A DNA stretch of 64,000 nt from Planctomycetota bacterium (GCA_003669585.1 QWOQ01000011.1:248001-312000), one strand, 5' to 3'; numbered from the stretch's first letter, positions 27,501-36,644 are shown. Notes: generated from the letters alone by a model not told the origin. Numbers and translations: made by a program.

Positions 27501-29297
27501 TTAAAACGGCCAGATCAACGGTGCAAGAAATACGGTGACGGCCATGACAATGAGATTCAAAGGGCCTCCAAAACGCATGTAGTCACTAAAACGGTAACCG
27601 CCCGGCCCGTAAATCATCAGATTTGTCTGATACCCCATCGGTGTCGCAAACCCACAGCTCGCAGCCACGGTGATGGCGAAGACAAAAGGCATCGGACTCA
27701 CGTTCATATTCACCGCAGTTTGCCACGCAATTGGAAACACAAGCACTGCCGCGGCGTTGTTGCTCATTAATTCTGTGAAGAGCATTGCCACAAAATAGAT
27801 TGCAGCGAGAACCACGTAGGGATGATCGCCAGCGAGCGAGATCGTGCAATGAGCCACACTCTCGGCAAGACCGGTTTTGCTTATCGCACGTGCCAGTCCA
27901 AAACTCGACGCAATCAAAATTAAAGACTCCCACTCAATCGCCTTTCTTGCGTCGTTGCTCGAAATGCACCTACTGACAACAACGAGGCAGGCCGCAGCCA
28001 TCGCCGCAGTGACCATCGATACCAATTCCAGCGTAGCGGCGAGCACCATGGCGACGAGAATCGTAAATGCGATCCATGCGTAGTCATGTCGGGGCGGAGT
28101 GGATCCAGCAATCTCGCTCACAAGATAAAAGTCGCGACTCGTGCGTTGACGCTCGATGAATTCCGGAGTCGCTTCGACAAGTACCGTGTCCCCGGGCAAC
28201 AGTGAAACATCACCGATTTTCATGTTCAGACGTTCGCCGTTGCGAGCAACGGCAATCACCACAGCATTGTACGTTGATCGAAATCGGCTCTGTCGAATCG
28301 TACGCCCCACTACCGGACAGGTGTTTGAAACAACCGCTTCGACAAGCACTCGCTCGGCGCGCGGTCCATCAAGTTCGAAAACCTGATCGGTTGCCGGTCG
28401 AAGGCCTCGAATTTTCTGTAGCTCAACGACTGAATCGACGACACCGACGAATACCAATCGGTCTTGAGATTCGAGTCGTTCGGTCGGTGGCACAGCGGCG
28501 ATCACATGACCGCCACGGTCAATTTCCATAAGAAAAAGTCCGTCGAGTCCTCGGAGTCCGGCTTGTTCGATTGTGCGACCAATCAGAGGGCTCTTTTCCT
28601 CAACCAACATTTCCAAGGAATACTCTCGGGGATCATCGTATTCACTCATCACAGGCCGTCGATCAGGCAAAAGTCTCTTGGAAGCTACGATGAGGTAGAC
28701 CAGTCCTACAGCAAAAAGAGGTATGCCAAGCCATGTGATCTGAAACATCCCCAGGCCTTTGCCTGTTTTTTCTAAAACAAGCCCACTGACTACCACATTG
28801 GTACTGGTGCCGATCAGCGTGCAGAGCCCGCCAAGCACGACGGCACTGTTCATTGGCATCAGTAGCTTTGAAACACTCAAGCGATGTTTTTTAGCCCAAT
28901 CGCGAATGGCAGGAACCATGAGTGCAACAACTGGAGTGTTGTTCATAAACGCCGACAAAATGCCCGGGCCGACCATAGTACGCAGTTGCGCCGAAGCGAT
29001 CGACGTCGGTCGGCCGAGCACCCGATCAACCACGAGGGAAAGCGCTCCAGTGCGTTCGACGGAAGCAGCCACAATAAAAAGGGCGGCAACAGTGAGCATT
29101 CCCTCGTTGCTCATCCCTTTAAACGCCTCATCAGGCGTAATAATTCCAACAGCCATCAACACAACGACGCTTCCGAGCATTACGAGGTCTGGAGCTCGTT
29201 GAAGAAACAGTAAAAGCAGAATCACGACCGTCACGACTGATCCGGTAACAATGGCCGGCAGCCGCGGATCGAGTGAGAGGAGATCAATTGATGGCAT
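27501..29297 (-). CDS. SLC13/DASS-family transporter with two RCK_C domains
   Basis: The 598-residue product has an N-terminal membrane half (VTGSVVTVVILLLLFL, LTVAALFIVAASVERTGAL, LSAFMNNTPVVALMVPAIRDWAKK), a soluble insert at about 210-390 with two TrkA-C/RCK_C domains (EKSPLIGRTIEQAGLRGLDGL and SNTCPVVGRTIRQSRFRSTYNA), and a C-terminal membrane half with the second NNxAA signature (LMSNNAAAVLVFPIAW) and GYQTNLMIYGPGGYRF. Relatives move sulfate, phosphate or dicarboxylates with sodium. The substrate is not determined, though sulfate is plausible because SAC1/SLT-type proteins share this layout (inference). It is divergent from a carbonic anhydrase gene. Confidence 0.88.
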   Translation of the reverse strand: MPSIDLLSLDPRLPAIVTGSVVTVVILLLLFLQRAPDLVMLGSVVVLMAVGIITPDEAFKGMSNEGMLTVAALFIVAASVERTGALSLVVDRVLGRPTSIASAQLRTMVGPGILSAFMNNTPVVALMVPAIRDWAKKHRLSVSKLLMPMNSAVVLGGLCTLIGTSTNVVVSGLVLEKTGKGLGMFQITWLGIPLFAVGLVYLIVASKRLLPDRRPVMSEYDDPREYSLEMLVEEKSPLIGRTIEQAGLRGLDGLFLMEIDRGGHVIAAVPPTERLESQDRLVFVGVVDSVVELQKIRGLRPATDQVFELDGPRAERVLVEAVVSNTCPVVGRTIRQSRFRSTYNAVVIAVARNGERLNMKIGDVSLLPGDTVLVEATPEFIERQRTSRDFYLVSEIAGSTPPRHDYAWIAFTILVAMVLAATLELVSMVTAAMAAACLVVVSRCISSNDARKAIEWESLILIASSFGLARAISKTGLAESVAHCTISLAGDHPYVVLAAIYFVAMLFTELMSNNAAAVLVFPIAWQTAVNMNVSPMPFVFAITVAASCGFATPMGYQTNLMIYGPGGYRFSDYMRFGGPLNLIVMAVTVFLAPLIWPF

Positions 29298-29637
29298 GGA
29301 AAAATGGTTCTTTGAAGTTGACGCGTTGAAGAATTACAGTGGCCCAGAGTTCACGAAACGCAAACGTATCCAACGCAGAGGGATCCGATGATCAGAATGC
29401 CTTATGATTTTTTGCAACAGTATTAAAATTATTAAAAACGAGACAATTCAATAATTTTTGAGGATCTCCAAGAATCAGAAGATATGAAAATATTTCAAAG
29501 AGGTGCAATCCGAATATTTTTTGAGAGTTGAATGACGAATATCTCACAAAAGCGCAGATGTTCTTCATGGACTGTGTTGGATATGATTGTGCGATTCACT
29601 CAATGTCCAAGTCACCATCAAAAGAGAGTTAGAATTT
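29298..29637. other. AT-rich divergent intergenic region (340 bases)
   Basis: This gap lies between the SLC13-type transporter and the carbonic anhydrase. The part from about 29400 to 29540 is strikingly AT-rich compared with the rest of the window and contains AATTATT/AATAATT inverted arms near 29426-29455. No gene was seen in it. It probably holds promoters for both genes, but no consensus -35/-10 pair could be assigned. Confidence 0.45.
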
Positions 29638-30261
29638 ATGATCGATGAACTGCTTGCAGGGAATAAGCGATTTGTCGCTGGCGAATTTAAGCGTAACGAG
29701 CTTTATTACGAGTCACTCGCGCAGCAACAGACGCCAAAAGTGCTCTGGATAGGCTGTTCTGATTCACGCGTGAGCGAAGAGGTGATCACCGGGTCGCGGC
29801 CGGGCACCATTTTTGTGCATAGAAATGTTGCCAACATTGTGGCCTTTAACGACGTAAATATTTCCGCAATTCTTGAGTATGGCGTCGTTCACTTGAAGAT
29901 CGAGGACATCATTGTCTGTGGTCATACTCGTTGTGGCGGTATTCAGGCGATCGAAGATGGAGTGCACGAGAACTACATAGCAGATTGGCTTTGCATTGCA
30001 TCAGGAGCGAAAGACCGAGCCGACAAAATTGCCAGTGAAAATAATCTTAGTCGAGAACAAAAACTCGAAGTGCTTTCCGCCGAGAACGTGAAATTGCAGA
30101 TCAAACACCTGCAGAATCTTGCGCTGTTAAAGAACATGCGAAAAAAGGGACCGACTCCAAGAATCCACGGATGGGTTTACCGAATTGAGACGGGCGTTAT
30201 CGATGTGCTCGTCGATGGATGTACCGGGAAAAGTTTCCCCGACATCCCCGGTTTGTCGTAA
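29638..30261 (+). CDS. Beta-class carbonic anhydrase
   Basis: The 207-residue product interconverts carbon dioxide and bicarbonate in the cytoplasm. The zinc ligands are all visible: C40 and D42 with R44 (GCSDSRV), then H96 and C99 (CGHTRCGG). The full family stretch RPGTIFVHRNVANIVAFNDVNISAILEYGVVHLKIEDIIVCGHTRCGGIQA is intact. The ATG at 29638 starts the canonical opening (MIDELLAGNKRFV); an upstream in-frame start at 29587 adds residues without family match. It is divergent from the SLC13-type transporter. Confidence 0.95.
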   Translation: MIDELLAGNKRFVAGEFKRNELYYESLAQQQTPKVLWIGCSDSRVSEEVITGSRPGTIFVHRNVANIVAFNDVNISAILEYGVVHLKIEDIIVCGHTRCGGIQAIEDGVHENYIADWLCIASGAKDRADKIASENNLSREQKLEVLSAENVKLQIKHLQNLALLKNMRKKGPTPRIHGWVYRIETGVIDVLVDGCTGKSFPDIPGLS

Positions 30262-30293
30262 ATCCAATTGCTTCAGAAACTACTGATGTTCAA

Positions 30294-31454
30294 TTATTGA
30301 TTTGCATGCTTTGTTTCGATCAATACAACACACCGGAAGCCGACGTGATTGGTCGCGCTTTCCACATCCTGCTTTCCGCGTCCTCCTGGAACATAGCGGC
30401 GGCAGTAGACATCACTGCAGAGATAACTTCCCCCTCGCTGCACCCGTTTGGGAGTTCCGGGTTCAGCAGGATCGTGGCTCGAATCGGGTCCTTTAGGATT
30501 TCGGAGTTCTTTTAAAAAGTAGGCATCGGGACGATACCAGTCAGCGCACCATTCCCAGACGTTTCCAGACATATCAAAAAGTCCGTAAGCGTTGGACGGA
30601 AAAGAGCCAACCGGTGCAGCCGCGACATAACCGTCAGCTCGCGAATTTGAATCTGGAAAGGACCCCTGCCAGATATTCGCTTGCCATCGTGGCGTTCCAG
30701 GTTTGTCATCGCCCCAGCAAAATTCCTTTTGATCGAATCCCCCGCGTGCCGCGCGTTCCCACTGCGCCTCGGTAGGCAACAACTTTCCAGCCCATGTGGC
30801 ATAGGCGACGGCATCTGCCCACGCCACCTGTAAAACAGGATGACGCTCGCGCCCCTCAATCGAACTTTTCGGTCCTTCGGGATGTTTCCACGAAGCTCCC
30901 TTTACCCATTGCCACCACTGCGTGTGGTTATCAAGCGAAACAGGACCTTCCGAAGGTGTAAAAACGATTGAGCCAGGTTCGAGTTGGCTCGCCTTGAGAT
31001 TGGGAAACTGAACGGGATCAATTGGACGCTCGGCAAGCGTGACGTAACCCGTCTGATCAACAAAATGGGCGAACTGTTCGTTGGTAACTTCCGTGGCATC
31101 CATCCAGAAACAATCAACCCAAATTCGACGCTTCGGAAGTGCATCCGAAAATTCTTCTTGGCCCATCGTGAACCAACCTTCAGGGATTTGCACCATGTTC
31201 TCAAGAAGTGGCTGGGAGTCGGGTTGACTGATTTGTTTCGCTGGATCGATCGCGTTGGCGTCTGGAGTGTTCAAAGCGCGTGGCGCGCTTTCGACCAGAG
31301 TATCTTTGGCGAGTTCCGTTGACGGAGTGTGAACGACAAGAGACGGCGCGCTAGGAGTGTGATCAACGTGCCGACTGGATGGACTGCATCCGGCGAGAGC
31401 GATCGTACAACCAAACAGGAGCAGCAATGGAGTGTGATGATTGAACAGCTTCAT
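30294..31454 (-). CDS. Formylglycine-generating enzyme, lipoprotein form
   Basis: The 386-residue product oxidises a cysteine of sulfatases to C-alpha-formylglycine. It begins with a lipoprotein signal (LLLLFGCTIALAGC, lipid-modified C23). A low-complexity linker and the FGE-sulfatase domain follow (MVQIPEGWFTMGQEE, FWMDATEVTNEQFAHFVDQTGY, LPTEAQWERAARGG, YGLFDMSGNVWEWCADWY). The two catalytic copper-binding cysteines are present as C346 and C351 in RGGSYLCSDVYCRRY, and the ending HVGFRC matches SUMF1. A membrane-anchored, exported FGE would act after translocation. The start at 31454 gives the signal peptide; upstream sequence is non-coding in style. It lies 46 bases downstream of a sulfatase gene on the same strand, its likely client. 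Confidence 0.9.
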   Translation of the reverse strand: MKLFNHHTPLLLLFGCTIALAGCSPSSRHVDHTPSAPSLVVHTPSTELAKDTLVESAPRALNTPDANAIDPAKQISQPDSQPLLENMVQIPEGWFTMGQEEFSDALPKRRIWVDCFWMDATEVTNEQFAHFVDQTGYVTLAERPIDPVQFPNLKASQLEPGSIVFTPSEGPVSLDNHTQWWQWVKGASWKHPEGPKSSIEGRERHPVLQVAWADAVAYATWAGKLLPTEAQWERAARGGFDQKEFCWGDDKPGTPRWQANIWQGSFPDSNSRADGYVAAAPVGSFPSNAYGLFDMSGNVWEWCADWYRPDAYFLKELRNPKGPDSSHDPAEPGTPKRVQRGGSYLCSDVYCRRYVPGGRGKQDVESATNHVGFRCVVLIETKHANQ

Positions 31455-31500
31455 GAGGTTTGGAGATCCCCGCGCAACACAGTGATTCGAAACAAAGCGG

Positions 31501-33081
31501 CTACATTCCATCGATCGGAAATGGCTGGCCGGTATTATCCTGAGCGATCTTGCGCGCTTTGAGGAGTTGTGAACGAAGGTTCTTGAACAGTTCGGCGGAG
31601 TTCGGGTCGGCATGAATGCTTCGAAGTTCCTGTGGATCATTTTTGAGATCAAAGAGTTCCCAATCGCCAATCGAGTCATACCAAATAAGCTTGTGCTGAT
31701 CGGTTCGAATTCCGTAGTGGCTTGGTACGCGATGCGGTTGCGGGAACTCGTAATAGTGATAGTAGACGCTCGATCGCCAGTCGACAGGATTCTTGCCTTG
31801 CATCAGAGGCAGAAGACTTTTTCCCTGCATTTCTGCAGGCGTTGTCGCGTGTGCAATGTCAAGAAATGTTTGAGCAAAATCAAGATTCTGGACAAGATGA
31901 TCGTCGAGGGAGCCGGGTGTTATCACGCCTGGCCAGCGTGCCACCAGTGGCATTCGGAGTGACTCCTCGTACATCCAGCGTTTGTCGTACCAGCCGTGTT
32001 CTCCCAAATAAAACCCCTGATCGCTGGAATAAATCACGAGCGTATTTTTTGCGAGGCCGCTGGCATCGAGGAAATCGAGCAACCGACCAATGTTGCGGTC
32101 CACTCCGGCAACACACCTCAGATAATTGGAGACATATCGCTGATAGTTCCAGCGAACCAGAGCCTCTCCGCTGAGCTGAGCTTTCTTCATCGCTTCATTT
32201 TCAGATCGAAAAGCCCCCTCGTATCGTTCCCGTTGCGTAGGCGTGAGATTCTTGGGGGACACCAGTGCGAGATCGAGTGCAGTCATGTGATGCGCGATCG
32301 TCATTTCCTGTTCTGCCGCACCGCGAGCACGCCCAGCGTAGTCGTCAAAGAGAGTTGAAGGCTCAGGAAAACTTTCACCTCGAAAAAGATCGAGTTCCTC
32401 TGGACCCGGGGCCCATTCCCGATGGGGCGCTTTGTGCTGACACATCAACAGAAAGGGTTTTGATGAATCGCGATTGTTCGTAATCCATTCCAAGGAAAGA
32501 TCGGTGATGATATCGGTCGTATAGCCTTCAACGATTCGCTTTTGATTGGAACCCCGAGGTGTTTTTGATTGAGAGAGTAGTTCGGGGTTGTAGTACGACC
32601 CTTGACCAGGCAGAACGTCCCAGTGATCGAATCCCGTTGGATCGCTTACCAAGTGCCACTTTCCGATGATCGCAGTCTGATAGCCGGCTGTTTGAAGAAG
32701 TTTTGGAAAAGTTGTCTGAGAGCCATCAAAGCGACTTTGATTGTCGATGAATCCGTTTTCGTGGCTGTGCCGGCCTGTCAGGATGACCGCTCGAGATGGG
32801 CCGCAAATGGAATTGGTGACAAAACAATTTTTGAAAAGCATTCCTTCACGGGCAATGCGATCAATATTTGGCGTCTGAATCAACTTTGAGCCATACGCTG
32901 AAATGGCGCTTATGGCATGGTCATCGGTAAAAATAAAGAGAATATTGGGTCGCACATTCACGCTGGATTCGGCATCCGCAGCGTCAAGCCGAGATTTTGT
33001 GCCGATTGCGAGAACGATTGCACACACAATCGCGACAATCTTTCCTAATCGCCAGTTCGTAGAACGTATGAATGTTTTCAT
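31501..33081 (-). CDS. Exported type I (formylglycine) sulfatase
   Basis: The 526-residue product has a signal peptide (LGKIVAIVCAIVLAIG). The arylsulfatase fold shows metal ligands D53 and D54 (FIFTDDH) and the formylglycine motif C93-G-P95-S96-R97 with the extension AVILTGRHSHENG. Further motifs are GKWHL, KPFLLMCQHKAPH and VIYSSDQGFYLGEHGWYDKRWMYEESLRMPLVARWPG with the C-terminal metal-site aspartate. The overall pattern is close to N-acetylglucosamine-6-sulfatase / mucin-sulfatase-like S1 enzymes, but the exact substrate is uncertain. It is the upstream member of a pair with the FGE lipoprotein. The ATG at 33081 precedes the signal peptide. Confidence 0.93.
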   Translation of the reverse strand: MKTFIRSTNWRLGKIVAIVCAIVLAIGTKSRLDAADAESSVNVRPNILFIFTDDHAISAISAYGSKLIQTPNIDRIAREGMLFKNCFVTNSICGPSRAVILTGRHSHENGFIDNQSRFDGSQTTFPKLLQTAGYQTAIIGKWHLVSDPTGFDHWDVLPGQGSYYNPELLSQSKTPRGSNQKRIVEGYTTDIITDLSLEWITNNRDSSKPFLLMCQHKAPHREWAPGPEELDLFRGESFPEPSTLFDDYAGRARGAAEQEMTIAHHMTALDLALVSPKNLTPTQRERYEGAFRSENEAMKKAQLSGEALVRWNYQRYVSNYLRCVAGVDRNIGRLLDFLDASGLAKNTLVIYSSDQGFYLGEHGWYDKRWMYEESLRMPLVARWPGVITPGSLDDHLVQNLDFAQTFLDIAHATTPAEMQGKSLLPLMQGKNPVDWRSSVYYHYYEFPQPHRVPSHYGIRTDQHKLIWYDSIGDWELFDLKNDPQELRSIHADPNSAELFKNLRSQLLKARKIAQDNTGQPFPIDGM

Positions 33082-33262
33082 AGGATGAAAATGCGTGCTT
33101 AGAAAAAATAAGATTCCTTGAAAACTGCCAGTCAATTCACAAGGCTAGATCCGTCACGCGGTCAATCGCAACTCGCACGTTTGTGAAACGAATTTTTCAG
33201 TCTGCCTCACAATGGTTTGAGTCATTTTCAGAACGTCGTTCACGGAACTCTGCGGCCGTCAT

Positions 33263-34276
33263 TCATCCTTCGCCTCTCGTTGCCACGAGCACCCCTCGGT
33301 GAAGTGCTGTGGGTATCAGGGGCATCACTGTAAAGCCGAGTCCTTCAAGTCGCGATCCAATCTCGGACGTCGAATAAATGCGCCCCTGCGTCACGCTCAT
33401 GAGAAGTGCAGAATATTCTGCCGCCGCGAGTGGGCCGCACTTGTCGGGATTTAAAAACATGTCGTGAACAAGAATGCGACCATGAGACGGCAGCGACTCT
33501 GCGCTTCTGATCAGAAGACGGTCGACATCGACAAGATCCCAGTCATGCAAAACATTTGAAAAAAGATGCGTGTCGCAGTCGGCTGGCCAAGGATCGGTGA
33601 ACATATCGCCGCTGACAACATCGATCCGCGTGCAAAGTGATGCAGAGGAAATAGTCCGACGAGCAATTGCGTCGATCGGGGAGGCTTCAAAAACCACTGC
33701 GTTGAGTGCTGGATTGGCCTCTACGAGAGCGACGCTATAAACGCCAGAACCCCCTGCGACATCGAGAAGCCGTTTTGAACTGGCGAGATTGACTGCACGC
33801 GAAAGCGCTGGCCCGAGTACGCGACCCCTGCAATCCATGGCAGCTGTGAACGATTCAGAAAATGATTCTGTTTTCATGGCAGCGTGCCAATCGGCTTCGC
33901 CTTCCTTCCCCGGCCAGTTTGCGGGCTTGCCGGTACGAAGCACTTTGAGAAAGTCATGCACGCCCTGTCGATCGGCCATGCTGTTGTAATAGCTCCGAGC
34001 GTCGTAAGGAGACTTGCAAGTGAGAAACTCTCGAGCAAGTTCCGTGACACAGTACGTGCCACGCGTGTCGCAGGTTACTAGGCTATTGGCTGCAAAAAGC
34101 GTCAGCATGACATCGGTTGGACGCTCGTGCAGCGAGAGACCGTTGCAAATTGTTTTGGCATCAGCCGGCGAACGTTCAAGCCACGAAAAGAAATCAAGAT
34201 GAGCGATCGCTGCTCCGAGCAAATCAACGGCAGCAAGTGAATCTCGATATCGATAGAGAGCGGATGGATCGGTCAA
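33263..34276 (-). CDS. SAM-dependent O-methyltransferase (COMT/acetylserotonin type)
   Basis: The 337-residue product has the N-terminal helical dimerisation domain (LYRYRDSLAAVDLLGAAIAHLDFFSWL ... LANSLVTC-like winged helix). The SAM-binding motif LLDVAGGSGVYSVALVEANP is at about 170-189, DVVSGDMF near 219-226, and the catalytic-base motif NVLHDWDLVD places H244 in the position of the COMT general base. No signal peptide is seen. The first codon at 34276 is TTG. A better Shine-Dalgarno (AAGGAG at 34295-34300) lies six bases upstream of an in-frame CTG at 34288, so translation may begin there. The substrate is unknown. Confidence 0.87.
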   Translation of the reverse strand: MTDPSALYRYRDSLAAVDLLGAAIAHLDFFSWLERSPADAKTICNGLSLHERPTDVMLTLFAANSLVTCDTRGTYCVTELAREFLTCKSPYDARSYYNSMADRQGVHDFLKVLRTGKPANWPGKEGEADWHAAMKTESFSESFTAAMDCRGRVLGPALSRAVNLASSKRLLDVAGGSGVYSVALVEANPALNAVVFEASPIDAIARRTISSASLCTRIDVVSGDMFTDPWPADCDTHLFSNVLHDWDLVDVDRLLIRSAESLPSHGRILVHDMFLNPDKCGPLAAAEYSALLMSVTQGRIYSTSEIGSRLEGLGFTVMPLIPTALHRGVLVATRGEG

Positions 34277-34480
34277 AGGAATTTGCAGCGGAATCTCCTT
34301 GAGTTCATACGATGTGTGGGCTTTTTACGTTCTGTGGACGGGTGATGGATTGTGTGTCAGCACCTTCGCAGGATCGTTCGATACGAAGAATTTTCTAAAG
34401 TCTACGAAGCATCGGTGAGATGGAACAGCAACGCATAACAGTGTGTCATAAAGTTCAATGTTACAGCCGGAGGGCATTTC

Positions 34481-36181
34481 ATGAAAAAGTCGGTTCTACG
34501 AAAGCAAATACAGACCCGGTGCATCAGACAATTGAGAACGGCGTTTTTTAAAACGATTCACATTGCAATTGTACGCCTCTGCTTGATTGCAGCGATTCTC
34601 TTTGTGTTCAGGCAAGAAGAGGAAGTGTGCGCATGCGAGCAGGCGAGTATGGATGGCGTGAGCGCCTCGAGCGTGGAGCCCGTGTATCCGGTATTGATAC
34701 GGAGTGAACATGCACCGCTTCTCCGCGTGGTTGTGGAAGTTGAACAAGGAACGAGCGTGGAAGTGAAGTCGTTTGTGATCACCCTGAATGGAACCGATGA
34801 TGAAAATGACCTTGAGTCGCTCTCCGTATTTTTCTGCGGCGACGCCAATGAGTTTTCAGCATTCACACCGTTTGGTGAGGTTGCGATGCCTGCGGCAACG
34901 GTTACGTTTCAGGGGGCGCAGATTTTGAAGCCTGGCAAAAACGTGTGGTGGGTGGCGGGGTGCGTAAAGCCGACGGCCAATCTCGCACGTCGAATTTGCG
35001 CGCAGTGCAGCTCAATCGAAACCACCGTCGGCACACTCACGCCACACAACAATTCGCCTCGTGGCCATCGAATTGGCGTTGCTATTCGTAAACACAACGA
35101 CGACGGCGTTCACACCTACAGAATCCCGGCGCTTACTACGTCGGCGAAAAAAACACTGCTTTGCGTCTACGACATGCGTCGGAGAACGGGACGTGATCTT
35201 CAGGAAGATATCGACATTGGGCTCAGTCGTAGCGTCGACGCAGGACAAACCTGGGAACCGTCGAAAGTCATCATGGATATGGGGGAATACGGTGGCTTGC
35301 CGCAGCAACAAAATGGCTGCAGCGATCCGGGACTCATTGTTGATCATCACACGGGCGAAGTGTTTTGCTTTGCTGTTTGGATGCATGGCAAGCCTGGAAA
35401 ACATCAATGGAGCGCTGACGGATCTGAGGCCGGGTATGAGATCGGAAAAAGTGCGCAGTTTCTGATGGTTTCTTCGAAGGACGACGGACTCACTTGGTCG
35501 AAGCCTGAGAATCTGACAACAACTTTGAAAAAAGAGGCGTGGTGGCTTTTTGCGCCGGCACCACAGCAGGGCATTCAACTCGCCGACGGCACGCTCGTCA
35601 TGCCGTCGCAAGGTCGAAACGAAGAGGGCAAAGAATTTTCAACGATTATGAGCAGTGAGGATCATGGAAAAACATGGACGGTAGGTGCTCCAGCCTACGT
35701 TGGTGGAAGTGAGTGTCAGGTGGTGCAATGCGGAGATGGCTCGCTCATGCTTAATATGCGGAATGAAAAGGAACGATTTCGAGCCGTCTTCACGACACAA
35801 GACCTTGGTGAAACGTGGCGGCCCCATGCGACCAATCGAAACACGCTCATCGAACCGAACTGTAACGGCAGTCTCCTGCGTCTCGATTACGACCAAGACG
35901 GTCAGAAAAAACGAGCATTATTGTTCGCCAATCCCCACACGCAGAAAGCTCGCACGCACCAAACGCTGCAGATCAGTTTCGACGATGGCAATTCGTGGCC
36001 GCAATCGCACCATCTGTTGTTGGATGAAGGCCTAGGGGCTGGCTATCCGAGTCTGACTCGAGTGGACAACGAGCATATAGGAATTGTCTACGAAGGCAGT
36101 CAATCGCACCTTGTGTTTGAAAAGATCGGGCTCGAAAAACTGCTCAACCCAGAATCTATTCAGGAAAAAATCTCCCCATAA
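34481..36181 (+). CDS. Exported sialidase (exo-alpha-sialidase family)
   Basis: The 566-residue product has an N-terminal export segment (HIAIVRLCLIAAILFVF) and a beta-sandwich-like segment of about 150 residues. A six-bladed propeller follows, opening with the FRIP-like motif YRIPALTT (213-220) and the conserved aspartate in CVYDMRRRTGRD. Five Asp-box motifs are visible: SVDAGQTW, SKDDGLTW, SEDHGKTW, TQDLGETW and SFDDGNSW. These are classic for glycoside hydrolase family 33 sialidases that remove terminal sialic acid. A GGAGG ribosome-binding site lies seven bases before the ATG. Together with the nearby sulfatase, it suggests attack on sulfated, sialylated glycans outside the cytoplasm (inference). 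Confidence 0.92.
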   Translation: MKKSVLRKQIQTRCIRQLRTAFFKTIHIAIVRLCLIAAILFVFRQEEEVCACEQASMDGVSASSVEPVYPVLIRSEHAPLLRVVVEVEQGTSVEVKSFVITLNGTDDENDLESLSVFFCGDANEFSAFTPFGEVAMPAATVTFQGAQILKPGKNVWWVAGCVKPTANLARRICAQCSSIETTVGTLTPHNNSPRGHRIGVAIRKHNDDGVHTYRIPALTTSAKKTLLCVYDMRRRTGRDLQEDIDIGLSRSVDAGQTWEPSKVIMDMGEYGGLPQQQNGCSDPGLIVDHHTGEVFCFAVWMHGKPGKHQWSADGSEAGYEIGKSAQFLMVSSKDDGLTWSKPENLTTTLKKEAWWLFAPAPQQGIQLADGTLVMPSQGRNEEGKEFSTIMSSEDHGKTWTVGAPAYVGGSECQVVQCGDGSLMLNMRNEKERFRAVFTTQDLGETWRPHATNRNTLIEPNCNGSLLRLDYDQDGQKKRALLFANPHTQKARTHQTLQISFDDGNSWPQSHHLLLDEGLGAGYPSLTRVDNEHIGIVYEGSQSHLVFEKIGLEKLLNPESIQEKISP

Positions 36182-36330
36182 ACGGTCTTCTGAATTCATT
36201 CATCGTACAAACGCTGGAGCGCGTTCAGGTTCCAAGCCACGGCATGACAATGTCGAGCCACAATGGTCGGCAAAACGTGGCGCAGCAGGTAGACGAAACG
36301 GGTCGCAGGCAGATATGCCAGCGCCTAAAG

Positions 36331-36353
36331 AAACCCATGTTTTGCAGGGGTTT
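36331..36353 (-). terminator. Possible terminator downstream of the tRNA
   Basis: AAACCC at 36331-36336 pairs with GGGTTT at 36348-36353 around an 11-base loop. It lies about 35 bases past the tRNA 3' end in the direction of tRNA transcription, and is followed on the minus strand by CTTT. The stem is only six pairs. Confidence 0.3.
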
Positions 36354-36387
36354 ACTGCATTACACAACAGTGTGCACAATTATCCAG

Positions 36388-36461
36388 TATCCCCGGCAGG
36401 GCTCGAACCTGCAACCTTCGGCTTCGGAGGCCAACGCTCTATCCAATTGAGCTACGGAGAC
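36388..36461 (-). tRNA. tRNA-Arg (anticodon CCG)
   Basis: The minus strand folds into a full 74-base cloverleaf. The acceptor arms GTCTCCG / CGGGGAT have two wobble pairs. The D stem GCTC/GAGC encloses an AATTGGATA loop. The anticodon stem TTGGC/GCCGA has the loop CTCCGAA, giving anticodon CCG. The T stem GCAGG/CCTGC carries the loop TTCGAGC, and the discriminator base is A. CCA is not encoded, so it must be added after transcription. It reads the arginine codon CGG. Confidence 0.95.
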
Positions 36462-36500
36462 TTTTAAAATGGATGCCAATAACACTCAGCACTGTTGTAC

Positions 36501-36512
36501 GAGATGCATCTC
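36501..36512. repeat. 12-base perfect palindrome upstream of the tRNA
   Basis: GAGATGCATCTC is a perfect 12-base palindrome located 40-51 bases upstream of the tRNA 5' end on the minus strand, and beyond the 3' end of no gene. It could be a protein-binding site near the tRNA promoter or chance symmetry. Confidence 0.25.
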
Positions 36513-36644
36513 TAGAAGAGAGAGTCTAGCAACACGGAACCGAGTTCATAATGCAAGTGCATCACACTGGTGAACCGTGCGAGACAATTGAGCCATGATG
36601 ATTGCAGCGGCAACGCGTACAAGAAGGCGACCGACACCAGCATC

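Noticed and set aside
36084..36467. Open frames across the tRNA ending in SPAGLEPATFGFGGQRSIQLS-type sequence
   Set aside because: This is the well-known false translation of an antisense tRNA-Arg gene; the cloverleaf at 36388-36461 explains it.
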